NCBI GenBank assembly: GCA_045637525.1 | Contig: JAZTZP010000061.1 | Coordinates: 1 to 17,415 of the forward strand | Length of the DNA stretch: 17,415 bases | Direction: 5' to 3' | From: JAZTZP01 sp045637525 | GTDB lineage: Bacteria; Bacillota; Clostridia; UBA1381 | Part shown: piece by piece, positions 1-8,556 of the stretch | Position numbering within the stretch: position 1 is the stretch's first letter | How the letters are laid out: each line of letters opens with the position of its first letter | Notes under the pieces: generated by a model | What the model was told of the DNA's origin: nothing | Seen by the model: only the letters and a program-made list of their open reading frames with translations | Databases searched by the model: none | Position numbers and translations under genes: made by a program

Positions 1-29
1 TCCTCCTGTCATGGTTTCTCGTCAATTCC

Positions 30-35
30 ATTATA
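30..35 (-). promoter_or_regulatory. Putative -10 box of the leftward transposase gene
   Basis: TATAAT on the minus strand lies about 23 bases ahead of an AGGAGGA ribosome site at 1-7. No good -35 hexamer is present at 16-18 bases, so this is a partial promoter match only. Its place inside an insertion-sequence terminus fits a transposase promoter. Confidence 0.35.
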
Positions 36-109
36 CAGGATTTTGAACAAATATGCTCTACTTTTTTGAAAATTTTTTTGTTTTTTTCTAATTTTTTTTA
101 AAGCTCTAT

Positions 110-138
110 TTGTCGGACACCCCAACATTTATTATAGA
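110..138 (+). promoter_or_regulatory. Possible outward-facing promoter in the insertion-sequence end
   Basis: TTGTCG (110-115) and TATAGA (133-138) are separated by exactly 17 bases and point out of the element into the truncated permease gene and the operon behind it. Each hexamer matches the sigma-A consensus at four of six positions. The arrangement could replace the native promoter that the insertion separated from the operon, but this is inference from a weak match. Confidence 0.3.
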
Positions 139-141
139 GCC

Positions 142-551
142 ACGTCTGGAAGGATTTCGGAATGGGTTGTATTTTGTATTATGCGGCTCTTGTAGCAATA
201 GATCCCGGTTTGTTTGAAGCTCTTGAAATAGACGGCGGCGGTCGCTGGCACAGAGTAAGGCATATTATGGTACCGGCATTGATTCCTATTTTGTGTATAA
301 AGTTGATTTTTGCTGTCGGAGGTCTTTTTAGTGCAGATTTCGGTCTGTTCTATCAGCTTCCGAGAAACGTTGGAGCACTTTATCCGACAACAGACGTATT
401 ACAGACATATATATTCAGAATGATGCGTGTAAACGGCGAGATGGGAGTATCTTCTGCAATGGGACTTTTAATGGGTATAATAGGTCTTATATTAACCCTT
501 ACGACAAATACCATTGTTAAGAAGATAGATCCGGAACGCAGCTTGTTCTGA
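142..551 (+). pseudogene. ABC sugar-transport permease, LplB type, 5'-truncated by insertion sequence
   Basis: This is the C-terminal part of a membrane permease of a CUT1-type carbohydrate ABC importer. Recognisable sequence starts at 144 with VWKDFGMG, the usual lead-in to the cytoplasmic EAA loop, which follows as EALEIDGGGRWHRVRHI. That loop normally docks to the ATPase. The protein ends in PERSLF, as LplB proteins do. About 135 codons remain of a family length near 300, so the N-terminal membrane segments are missing. Upstream, the same frame runs into TAG (135-137) within the insertion-sequence end. An ATG at 162 has a fortuitous AAGGA (150-154) at a good distance, so a 129-residue fragment may still be made, but it is unlikely to work as a transporter. 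The partner permease follows at 571. Confidence 0.85.
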
Positions 552-570
552 GGAAAGGAGACATTTTAAT

Positions 571-1461
571 ATGAAATTAGGTATGAAAAAAAGCAATGCG
601 CTCGGACAATTTGTATTAACGGTGTTTCTTTTGGTATTGTGTTTGTTGATATTTATACCATTCTGGCTTTTAGTGAGTGTTTCTTTGTCAAACGAAATAG
701 ATATATCATACTACGGATATCAGTTGATTCCAAAAAACGTTGATCTTACGGCATACAGATATGTATTTAAGAATCCTGATACAATTCTTCAGGCATATAA
801 AATAACTGCAATATTCTCGTTTGCCGGAACTGCTCTTTCCGTCGTAATGGTGTCGTTGTTTGCATACCCATTGTCGAGAAGCATATTTAAGCTGAGAAAC
901 AAGCTGTCTATGTTTATTTATTTTACAACTATGTTTGGCGGCGGACTTGTTCCTTATTATATACTCATAACACAGTATTTAAATCTTGATAATACAATCT
1001 GGGTATATATTATTCCGGGGGCTTTCAGCGTATGGAGTGCGTTTGTAATGCGAACGTTTTTCTTAGGACTTCCGGAGGAAATAATAGAATCCGCATACAT
1101 GGACGGTGCGAGTGAATACAGAATACTGTTCCAGATAGTTTATCCGCTCTCAACGCCTATTCTTGCAACTATGGCAGTAACGGGATTTTTGGGAAAATGG
1201 AACGACTGGAATACGTCAATGCTCTACATTGACGACAGCAAACTCTACAGTCTCCAGTATATGCTTCAGAGGATTATTCAGAACCTTACTCTTCTGCAGA
1301 ACAATGAAGAAGCAATGCTTCATGCTGAGGAAATGGAAATACCGGCAGAAACAGTAAGAATGGCAATGGCAGTAGTAGTTGCCGGACCGGTACTCTTCAT
1401 ATTCCCGTTCTTCCAGAAGTATTTTACAAAAGGTATGGTTTTAGGAAGTGTGAAAGGTTAA
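571..1461 (+). CDS. ABC sugar-transport permease, YtcP/LplC (MalG-like) type
   Basis: A 296-residue inner permease subunit of a CUT1 carbohydrate importer. It has several hydrophobic segments, the first at about residues 12-36, and an EAA-type loop at about 168-190 (EEIIESAYMDGASEYRI), the site that contacts the ATP-binding subunit. It ends with the typical KGMVLGSVKG tail. The start ATG has GGAG at 557-560, ten bases upstream; a second ATG four codons later is possible. The gene lies 19 bases after the truncated partner permease and 28 bases before the binding protein. LplB/YtcP/LplA-type sets usually import oligosaccharides and use a shared MsmX-like ATPase encoded elsewhere, which agrees with the absence of an ATPase gene here. 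With its partner broken, the importer is probably inactive unless another LplB subunit substitutes. Confidence 0.93.
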   Translation: MKLGMKKSNALGQFVLTVFLLVLCLLIFIPFWLLVSVSLSNEIDISYYGYQLIPKNVDLTAYRYVFKNPDTILQAYKITAIFSFAGTALSVVMVSLFAYPLSRSIFKLRNKLSMFIYFTTMFGGGLVPYYILITQYLNLDNTIWVYIIPGAFSVWSAFVMRTFFLGLPEEIIESAYMDGASEYRILFQIVYPLSTPILATMAVTGFLGKWNDWNTSMLYIDDSKLYSLQYMLQRIIQNLTLLQNNEEAMLHAEEMEIPAETVRMAMAVVVAGPVLFIFPFFQKYFTKGMVLGSVKG

Positions 1462-1489
1462 TAAATTTAACAGAAAGAGGAAAAAAGAT

Positions 1490-2914
1490 ATGAAAAAGTT
1501 AAATAAAATTATTTCTGCTGCATTGGCAGTAGCTCTCATGGCAGGACTTTGTGCCTGCGATAAAGAAAAAAAAGCTGAAGTTGAAACTCTTGTATGGTGT
1601 CTTCCGGCGAATGATTTAAGAGACAAGGAAGCTGTTACAGAAGAAATCAATAAAATAACGGTTCCGGCAATCGGAGCAAAGGTTCAGATTCAGGAATATG
1701 ATTATGGTACATATACCGAGAAAATGAGAATGAGAATGGCTTCAGGCGATAACGAATATGACATTATGTTTGTGGGATATCTTAATAAATATTCCGAAGC
1801 AATCAAAAACGGAGTTTTAGCACCGCTGAATGAACTCATAGACGAGCATGCTCCTGAGCTGCGGGACGCTGTTGCCGATTATGCGTGGGCTGATGCTGTC
1901 TATGCTGATGAAAAAACAGGAGAAGAAGAAATTTATGCAATTCCGAATGTACAGATAATGGCAACTCAGAATGCTTTCGGAATTCAGAAAAAGCTTGCCG
2001 AAAAATACGGATGGACAAAGACGGAAATTGAAAAGCCGGAGGAGCTTGAAGAATTTCTTAAGAAAGTAAAGGAAAATGAGCCGAATATATATCCTTACAG
2101 ACCGAATTACGGTGTGAATATGTGGATTACAGATTATACACAGTTGAGCGGCGGTACAGCGATAAATGAGTTTACCGAATCAAATGAAGTTGTATTCTTA
2201 AGAGAGACTCCGGAATATATTCAGGCGGTTGATACCTTAAGAGACTGGTTTAATAAAGGATATATAAGAAAAGACGTTGCGTCTGTCGGAGATGACAATA
2301 CAGACTTTAATGCACTTCGCTACGCAGTATATAATTCTACATGGAAGCCGGGACAGGAGACACAGTATCCTGATTATATGTATGTTAAAATAGGAAAACC
2401 TGTTTTAAAGAGCGGTGCGGCTTTGTCAACCATGAACGGTATTAATTATATGAGCGATAAAAAAGAAAAAGCAATAAAACTCATTTCACTTGTTAATACA
2501 AATCCGGAACTTTACAATCTTATGGCACTCGGTATAAAGGATAAGCATTATACTTTGGATGAAACCGGAAAATATAAACCGATTGAGGATTCGGGATATA
2601 GCATAGCGCACTGGGTTATAGGTAATCAGTTTAATGCATTGATTGCATATAATCAGGATGATGACGTATGGGAGCAGACTGAAAAACTTAATAAGGAATC
2701 AAAGAGTTCAAAGGTTGTAGGATTTTCGTTTGAAAATGAAAATGTTAAAGCAGAGCTTTCGGCAATCAGTGCAGTAACAGGCGAATACAGTGCAGCAAGC
2801 AACGGCTCAAGAGATAAATCTGAATACATTGATATTCAGAATCAGAGACTTGAAAAAGCAGGCGAAGACAAGGTTTTACAAGAAGTGCAGACTCAGATTA
2901 ATGCATTTTTTTGA
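1490..2914 (+). CDS. Sugar-binding lipoprotein of ABC importer (LplA-like, DUF3502 C-terminus)
   Basis: A 474-residue extracellular solute-binding protein. The N-terminus has a lysine-rich start, a hydrophobic core and a lipobox LCAC with Cys23 as the likely lipidated residue, so the mature protein is tethered to the outer face of the membrane. The body reads as a family-1 sugar-binding fold. The last 110-130 residues (from about HWVIGNQFNALIAY through VVGFSFENENVKAELSA to RLEKAGEDKVLQEVQTQINA) look like DUF3502, the C-terminal domain of LplA-type binding proteins. AGAGG lies a short distance before the ATG. Its place directly after the permeases fixes its role as ligand receptor of this importer; the ligand is unknown. 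The downstream secreted beta-helix proteins suggest a plant or host glycan fragment. Confidence 0.92.
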   Translation: MKKLNKIISAALAVALMAGLCACDKEKKAEVETLVWCLPANDLRDKEAVTEEINKITVPAIGAKVQIQEYDYGTYTEKMRMRMASGDNEYDIMFVGYLNKYSEAIKNGVLAPLNELIDEHAPELRDAVADYAWADAVYADEKTGEEEIYAIPNVQIMATQNAFGIQKKLAEKYGWTKTEIEKPEELEEFLKKVKENEPNIYPYRPNYGVNMWITDYTQLSGGTAINEFTESNEVVFLRETPEYIQAVDTLRDWFNKGYIRKDVASVGDDNTDFNALRYAVYNSTWKPGQETQYPDYMYVKIGKPVLKSGAALSTMNGINYMSDKKEKAIKLISLVNTNPELYNLMALGIKDKHYTLDETGKYKPIEDSGYSIAHWVIGNQFNALIAYNQDDDVWEQTEKLNKESKSSKVVGFSFENENVKAELSAISAVTGEYSAASNGSRDKSEYIDIQNQRLEKAGEDKVLQEVQTQINAFF

Positions 2915-2937
2915 ATCAAAAAGATAAGGAGTAGACT

Positions 2938-5337
2938 ATGAAACGAATAATATGCAGTATTTTATGCGCTACATTGGCTTCGGTTAATATCGGAATATCC
3001 GGATTTGCGCAAAGCGACTGCGCGAAGGTATATGTTTCGCTTTCGGGTGATGACTCAAAAGACGGAACACAGCTTACTTCAGCTGTCAGAAGCATTGAAC
3101 GTGCAAAAGAACTTGCACGAAGCTATGCTGCCAAAGGCAAGAAAACAGACGTTATTTTTAAAGGCGGAACGTATATTTTAGACAAGACATGGACGCTTAG
3201 TGCAGAAGACAGCGGAGCTTCAGAGTCGTGTCCCGTAATATGGCGCGCGTATCAGAACGAAAATGTAAGATTTACAACGGCAAAAGAAATAACCGCAGAT
3301 AAGTTTTCTGTTTCTGAAAACGAGAAAATAGCTGAAAGTGCACTCGGTTTGGTTTTTGAAGCTGATTTATCCGATTTTGAAAATCTTTCAGGCGGTACAA
3401 ATGATATTTTATATGCAAATGGGGAGATGCTAAGCCTTTCACATTATCCGAATTCGGGAAAAATTTCTCTTTCGGGGGGAACAGAGACAGACGAATCCGG
3501 AAATTCTGTATCAAGACTTAATATTCCGGCTGAAAAACAGGGAGTATGGACAGGTAATACTGATATGAGCTTCGGCTATTGGGATACTACTTATTTATAT
3601 TCGATTTTAAAAGTTTCAAATGTAACCGATGATAAAATGAGCGTCAGCACAAAAACATCTTTGACCGGAACTGTATTTAATGCGCTTTCGGAAGTAGACA
3701 GTCCGGGGGAATATTATATAGATACAGTCGGCAAGATTTTGTATTATTATCCGAAGTCTCATTTTGATGAATTGTATCTTGCAACCGGGAAACACAGCAA
3801 TATTATTTCCGTAGACGGTGCAAAGAATATTAAATTTGAAAATATTGATTTATTCTGCGGAAACGGATTCGGTTTTGACATCAGCAATTCTGATAATATA
3901 ACGGTTTACAGTTCAAAAATAACTGCTATGGGAAATGATGCTGTGAATGTGAATTCAAATAATGTACTTATTTGCGATTCGGAATTTTATGACCTTAATG
4001 CAAACGGGGTGAATCTTTCGGGCGGTAATCAGGCTAAGCTTGAGCAATCCGGAAATGTTATAAGAAATACCCGTATTCATGATTTTGCAAAGCTGAAAAA
4101 AGCTCCAAGTGCAGGTATTTATATAGGCGGTGTAGGCTGTAAAGTTTCACATTGCGAAATATATAATGCTCCGCATCAGGGAATCTCGTATACCGGAAAC
4201 GACCATGTAATCGAAAATAACAGAGTATATAATGTTATGCAGGGCTCGTGGGATGCCGGTGCTATTTACGGCGGAAGAAGCTGGACAGGGCGTGGAGTTG
4301 TTATAAGGAACAACTATATTTATAATACGCATGACGTTCAGAATTATTCAAAATGGACTTCAGGGCTTGAGTATAATTCCGGCGCAGATGCTGATGCGAT
4401 ATATTGTGACGACCTGCAGAGCGGAATAAGTGTTACAGGCAATATTATTTATAATATGTCAAGAGCGTTTATTTTCGGCGGAGGAAGCGATAATATACTT
4501 GCGAACAATATTGCGATAGACTGCCGAAGAGGTATTGAATACGATAATGAAGGAGCCGGCGGATGGAGAAAACAGCATATAGATCCGGATGCCACATATC
4601 AGGGGGCTGTATATAAAACTCTGGCAACGCTGAGAGCGGATGAGAATTTTGATGAAGATGCATGGTGTGAAAAGTATGATGGATTTGAAGAGATGCTTGC
4701 CCGTGTTGATGCATACGATGCAGCTGTTGCGGCAAATTCTTCATCAAAAGCGGCACAGCTTAAAATACTCGGAAGTATATACAACCGAAAGGTAAACAAC
4801 AATTATTACACAGGTGAATTTGCAGACCGATATAAAAACGGCTTAAGCATGTCTACATATCTTGGACGATATAAAGGCAGAACTCAGACTTTGGGCAGCG
4901 TAACAGCACGTTCTGTTGATGGTATGGCTCCGGCATTTAATTCGGACGATACAAACGCCAATACAATTCTTTCCAAAGAAGAGCTTGGTATTACAATATC
5001 TCCTGATTATGAAATTTTTGTTGACGGACCTTATTTTACGGGTTCAACAGCCGAAATGGGAGTTGTGGCAGATGAATATGTTCCGTCGTATTCCGATAAT
5101 GAATTTGATGTAAATTCGGGAAATCGGTTTAAGATATATGCCGCGATATATAATCAGGACGGTGATTTGGTTTCGGTTCGCATATTTGATGAAGTATATA
5201 TTAATGACGGACAGGAAATTGATTTTGAAATGGATATTCCGGAGGATGCAGAAAGCGACTGGTATATGAGTATGTATTTATGGGGAGCGGATGGCAGTAT
5301 GATTCCGGTAGCCGATAAAACTGATTTTATGAGGTGA
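2938..5337 (+). CDS. Secreted right-handed beta-helix protein, putative polysaccharide-active enzyme (GH141-like)
   Basis: A 799-residue exported protein. A signal peptide occupies about residues 1-25. The start of the mature protein (VYVSLSGDDSKDG, then FKGGTYILDKTW) is the classic opening of large parallel beta-helix enzymes. The helix region includes SPGEYYID at about residue 255, repeated Asn-rich rungs, a GNDHVIENN rung, DAGAIYGGRSW from Asp439 and an IFGGGSDN rung. These features resemble GH141-type fucosidase/xylanase and pectate-lyase-like proteins, but activity cannot be assigned from sequence alone. A helical insert at about residues 565-610 is followed by more rungs, and a small C-terminal beta module (about 715-799, KIYAAIYNQDGDLVSVRIF) like those found at the ends of clostridial cell-wall enzymes. 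It shares its rung motifs with the next gene, so the two are paralogues. It begins 23 bases after the binding-protein gene. Confidence 0.85.
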   Translation: MKRIICSILCATLASVNIGISGFAQSDCAKVYVSLSGDDSKDGTQLTSAVRSIERAKELARSYAAKGKKTDVIFKGGTYILDKTWTLSAEDSGASESCPVIWRAYQNENVRFTTAKEITADKFSVSENEKIAESALGLVFEADLSDFENLSGGTNDILYANGEMLSLSHYPNSGKISLSGGTETDESGNSVSRLNIPAEKQGVWTGNTDMSFGYWDTTYLYSILKVSNVTDDKMSVSTKTSLTGTVFNALSEVDSPGEYYIDTVGKILYYYPKSHFDELYLATGKHSNIISVDGAKNIKFENIDLFCGNGFGFDISNSDNITVYSSKITAMGNDAVNVNSNNVLICDSEFYDLNANGVNLSGGNQAKLEQSGNVIRNTRIHDFAKLKKAPSAGIYIGGVGCKVSHCEIYNAPHQGISYTGNDHVIENNRVYNVMQGSWDAGAIYGGRSWTGRGVVIRNNYIYNTHDVQNYSKWTSGLEYNSGADADAIYCDDLQSGISVTGNIIYNMSRAFIFGGGSDNILANNIAIDCRRGIEYDNEGAGGWRKQHIDPDATYQGAVYKTLATLRADENFDEDAWCEKYDGFEEMLARVDAYDAAVAANSSSKAAQLKILGSIYNRKVNNNYYTGEFADRYKNGLSMSTYLGRYKGRTQTLGSVTARSVDGMAPAFNSDDTNANTILSKEELGITISPDYEIFVDGPYFTGSTAEMGVVADEYVPSYSDNEFDVNSGNRFKIYAAIYNQDGDLVSVRIFDEVYINDGQEIDFEMDIPEDAESDWYMSMYLWGADGSMIPVADKTDFMR
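5331..5337 (+). promoter_or_regulatory. Ribosome binding site favouring a TTG start at 5343
   Basis: GAGGTGA spans the stop codon of the preceding gene. It lies five bases ahead of TTG at 5343, an ideal distance. The alternative GTG at 5334 sits inside this motif and has no ribosome site of its own, so the TTG is preferred. The arrangement implies translational coupling of the two beta-helix genes. Confidence 0.65.
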
Positions 5338-5342
5338 CAAAA

Positions 5343-8300
5343 TTGTTTAAAAAAGTTATATCAATAATGCTTTTGGCAGTGTTTGCCGTAAGTGCGTTTA
5401 ACATAAATGCTTTTTCAGCCGGGGAAGCTACCGATGCCGAAGATAAAAGTAATGTTGAATTTTTCGTTGCAACTGATGGTAGTGATGAAAACAGCGGGTC
5501 GATGGAAAATCCGTTTGCGACCTTGCAAAAAGCGGTTGATGAGGCATTTAAAATTAAAAAGGCTGATAAAACTGTCGGAATAGTTATTAATATAAGAGGT
5601 GGAGACTATTTTCTTACAAGCGGTATAAATCTTGATTCTGTGCTTTCGGGAACTGCCGAGAAACCGTTTATCATTCAGAGTTATAACGGCGAAGAGGTAA
5701 ATCTGAGAGGCAGTAAAAAGATTAATCCTAAAGATTTTAAAAAGTGTACCGACACAAAAATGCTGTCGAGAATCCCGGAAAAGGCTCGTCAGCATATAGG
5801 TGAATATGATTTGTCAGACATATTCAAAGGCGGACTTGATATGTTTTCATATCCGCCTGCGATGGGCTCGGCTATTGCGTATTATTCGCTTATAATAAAC
5901 GACAGGGAGCAGACTCTTGCACGCTGGCCGAATGACGGATATTCTCACGTTGTAAGAACTACAAATAAATATAATATCTATGTTGAACCGGAGAATGCAA
6001 AGCGTTGGCTAAGTGCGGAAGAGCCTTTGGTAAGCGGATTTTTCGGAGTCCAGTATTTAAGAGAATATGAAGCAATAAGCAAGGTGAATCCCGACGGTTT
6101 TATCCCGCTTAAGACTAACGGTTACTACGGAATAAAACCGGGAGACAGATATTATATATTAAATCTTATAGAGGAGTTGGACAGCCCGGGCGAATATTAC
6201 ATCGACAGAGTAAATAAAAAATTATATTTTTATCCGCCATACACAATAACAAATGCATTTATGGAAGTTCCTTATATGACGGACGGATTTATAAATTCTT
6301 CGGGAATAAACCATCTGACAATAAAAGGAATAAATTTTAAAGCTTCAAGAGGACATGGGCTTAATATAGCAAATTCTGAAGATTTTATTTTCGACGGATG
6401 CCGAGTGGAAAATGTCGGAATGAATGCAATAAATTTACAAAATAACACAAGGGCAAGAATTATAAATAACGACTTTTTCCATATAGGAGCAAAAGGTATA
6501 GAGATTTCCGGAGGAGACCGAATAACACTTACTTCATCCGAAAATCTGATTGAAAACAATCATTTCTTTAACTATGCTAAAATCTGGCCTACAAATAATC
6601 CGGGTATAAATTTAAACGGCGTTGGTACAACAATTCAGCATAATGTTTTTCACGAGTCATCGTCTCAGGGTGTCTGGTTCTCAGGAAATGACCATAAGAT
6701 AAATTATAATGAGTTTTATAATCTCGTTAAAGAAGCGTCGGACGCCGGTGCAATATATGCGGGAAGAAATTATACTTGCCGTGGAAATGAAATAGCATAT
6801 AATTATATCCATGATATAGATACATCGGCTGACAAATCAGGTTCAATATATGTTGCGGCAGTATATCTTGATGATATGTTCTCAAGTGCAAATGTTCATC
6901 ACAACGTTATTGCAAGATGTCATTTAGGAGTTATGATAGGCGGAGGCCGGGATAATTTCTTTGACAATAATCTTATTATAGACTGTGCAAACTCAATGTT
7001 TATGGACGGAAGAGGTGTAGGCTGGGCTGCATATCATGCAGTACCGGGAGGTCAGGCATATAATACAATTTTTGCCGTGCCTTATGATGATGCAGTCTGG
7101 AGCAGCAGATATCCGGAGCTTGCAGACATTTTTAAAAACGGAAAGCTGGGTCTTCCGTGGAACAACTCAATTCAGAATAATCTGATTTATAACTGTAAAT
7201 CCAAGGTTGTTGCAAATGAAATGATTACTTACGGAACTGTAGAGAATAATACGGAGACAAATGAAAATCCGGGATTTAAAGATTACGAAAATGATAATTT
7301 TGAAATAGCTGAAGGTTCAGAGCTTTTGAAAACAAGTCCGGGGCTTAAAGACATTGATATGTCAAAAGCGGGACTTGAAGAAGAAAGAGTAAAGGAAACT
7401 ACCGAAAAATCTCTGAATGCAGGGTTCAGATTAATTGCTCCGAGAAACGGTGAAAAAAACATTTCAAACTTAGGTTATCTGTTTAAGTGGGATAAGCATG
7501 ACGGGTCTGATAAATATGTTGTTAAAATTGCTGAAGATCCGGAGATGAAAAATGTTGTTATTGAAGAGGAGTCTGTAAACAACTGGCTTGATATCAGGAA
7601 TATTCCGACCGGTGAGAAGATTTTTTACTGGACGGTTGAGGGAATAAACTTCTCACAGAATCTGAAAAACAGGTTCAGTCAGATCGGTGCTCCGAGAATG
7701 TTTGCAAGTTATCAATATGAGCTTACAGACAGAACTCAGCTTGAAAATGATATAATGGTATGTCAGACTCTTTACGATAAAATGGCAGAGGGGACTGAGC
7801 CGGGAACATATAAGGCAGGATTCAAATCAAAAGTAAAACAGGTTCTTGACAAAGCAAAGGCAATTAATAATTCGGTTACATCGCTGCAGAATGAGATAGA
7901 TATGGCAAGTGAGGAGATAAATAATCTCATTGCCGATATCTATGATAATTTCAATTATGAAGTAGTGAATGTAGGAGAGTTTTTAAAAGACAAAGCGAAC
8001 TGGAAATATTCAAATGCCGATAAGAACTACTATAAATGGAATGAAGACGGCAGTCTGACCTTATCGGGAGAAGAAGGCAGAAAGAACCACTACTCTATTA
8101 TGGGTTATGATAAGGATCTGGGAAGAGCAACGGCAATCAAATTCGGCTATAAAGTAAATGTAAGCTCCAATTATTGTATTATGGGATTACAGCCGGTAAT
8201 TAACGGTTTTCTGGCTGCCGGTAAAGGATATAATATAATTATCAAAAGCAATGCCATTGAGATACAAAAATATGTTCCGGGATATTCCGGAAATGCAATA

Positions 8301-8537
8301 AAACAGCAGATTCTTAATTTCTATATCTCGGATGATAAGTGGGTAGACCTTGAAATGGGAGCTCTTCTGATTGGAGTAGGCACGTATGTATATTTAAAAG
8401 CAGACGGAAATATTATAGCATCGTTTTTGGATACAGATCCGCCGTACTGGGATCCTGAAGCTGTAAAATTTATATTTACAAATCCAAGCGGTGAAATGCC
8501 TGAATGTGTTGCTTCAATTCGTGCCGCAAAGGAATAG
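5343..8537 (+). CDS. Large secreted right-handed beta-helix protein with accessory C-terminal domains
   Basis: About 1064 residues from the TTG start (1067 if the GTG at 5334 is used). A signal peptide covers roughly residues 1-26. The beta-helix part opens with FFVATDGSDENSGS and carries LARWPN, SPGEYYID (about 280), a GNDHKINYN rung, DAGAIYAGRNY from Asp467, YLDDMF and MIGGGRDN. All have counterparts in the preceding gene and in GH141-like proteins. After the helix come a fibronectin-III-like domain (about 692-772, FKWDKHDGSDKYVVKIAED), a charged helical segment (about 793-872) that could be a spacer or carbohydrate-binding FIVAR-like domain, and a final beta-rich domain (about 873-1064) that I do not recognise but which resembles a lectin-like jelly roll. 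Probable role: extracellular glycan cleavage or binding. Catalytic residues were not assigned. Confidence 0.84.
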   Translation: MFKKVISIMLLAVFAVSAFNINAFSAGEATDAEDKSNVEFFVATDGSDENSGSMENPFATLQKAVDEAFKIKKADKTVGIVINIRGGDYFLTSGINLDSVLSGTAEKPFIIQSYNGEEVNLRGSKKINPKDFKKCTDTKMLSRIPEKARQHIGEYDLSDIFKGGLDMFSYPPAMGSAIAYYSLIINDREQTLARWPNDGYSHVVRTTNKYNIYVEPENAKRWLSAEEPLVSGFFGVQYLREYEAISKVNPDGFIPLKTNGYYGIKPGDRYYILNLIEELDSPGEYYIDRVNKKLYFYPPYTITNAFMEVPYMTDGFINSSGINHLTIKGINFKASRGHGLNIANSEDFIFDGCRVENVGMNAINLQNNTRARIINNDFFHIGAKGIEISGGDRITLTSSENLIENNHFFNYAKIWPTNNPGINLNGVGTTIQHNVFHESSSQGVWFSGNDHKINYNEFYNLVKEASDAGAIYAGRNYTCRGNEIAYNYIHDIDTSADKSGSIYVAAVYLDDMFSSANVHHNVIARCHLGVMIGGGRDNFFDNNLIIDCANSMFMDGRGVGWAAYHAVPGGQAYNTIFAVPYDDAVWSSRYPELADIFKNGKLGLPWNNSIQNNLIYNCKSKVVANEMITYGTVENNTETNENPGFKDYENDNFEIAEGSELLKTSPGLKDIDMSKAGLEEERVKETTEKSLNAGFRLIAPRNGEKNISNLGYLFKWDKHDGSDKYVVKIAEDPEMKNVVIEEESVNNWLDIRNIPTGEKIFYWTVEGINFSQNLKNRFSQIGAPRMFASYQYELTDRTQLENDIMVCQTLYDKMAEGTEPGTYKAGFKSKVKQVLDKAKAINNSVTSLQNEIDMASEEINNLIADIYDNFNYEVVNVGEFLKDKANWKYSNADKNYYKWNEDGSLTLSGEEGRKNHYSIMGYDKDLGRATAIKFGYKVNVSSNYCIMGLQPVINGFLAAGKGYNIIIKSNAIEIQKYVPGYSGNAIKQQILNFYISDDKWVDLEMGALLIGVGTYVYLKADGNIIASFLDTDPPYWDPEAVKFIFTNPSGEMPECVASIRAAKE

Positions 8538-8556
8538 GAAAGAGAGGAAATAAGTA

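Larger units (their letters stand above)
1..141 (-). mobile_element. Terminus of an insertion sequence (ISL3-like?), transposase lying outside the window
   Basis: Read on the minus strand, this stretch starts with GGCTCTATAATAAATG at 141, passes an A-rich tract, and then shows a TATAAT box (30-35) and a strong ribosome site AGGAGGA (1-7) right at the window edge, so a leftward gene should start just outside. The final 42 bp (100-141) recur at 15666-15707 with one mismatch. The outer end carries an inverted pair, GCTCTAT (103-109) and ATAGAGC (134-140). Sugar-permease coding sequence begins immediately after 141, as expected for an insertion into that gene. Terminal repeats beginning GGCTCT are common in the ISL3 family, which is the basis for the tentative family call. 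No transposase residues are visible here. Confidence 0.6.

Noticed and set aside
5415..5795. 126-codon minus-strand open frame
   Set aside because: It lies antisense to the signal peptide and beta-helix start of a well-supported gene and shows no domain of its own.
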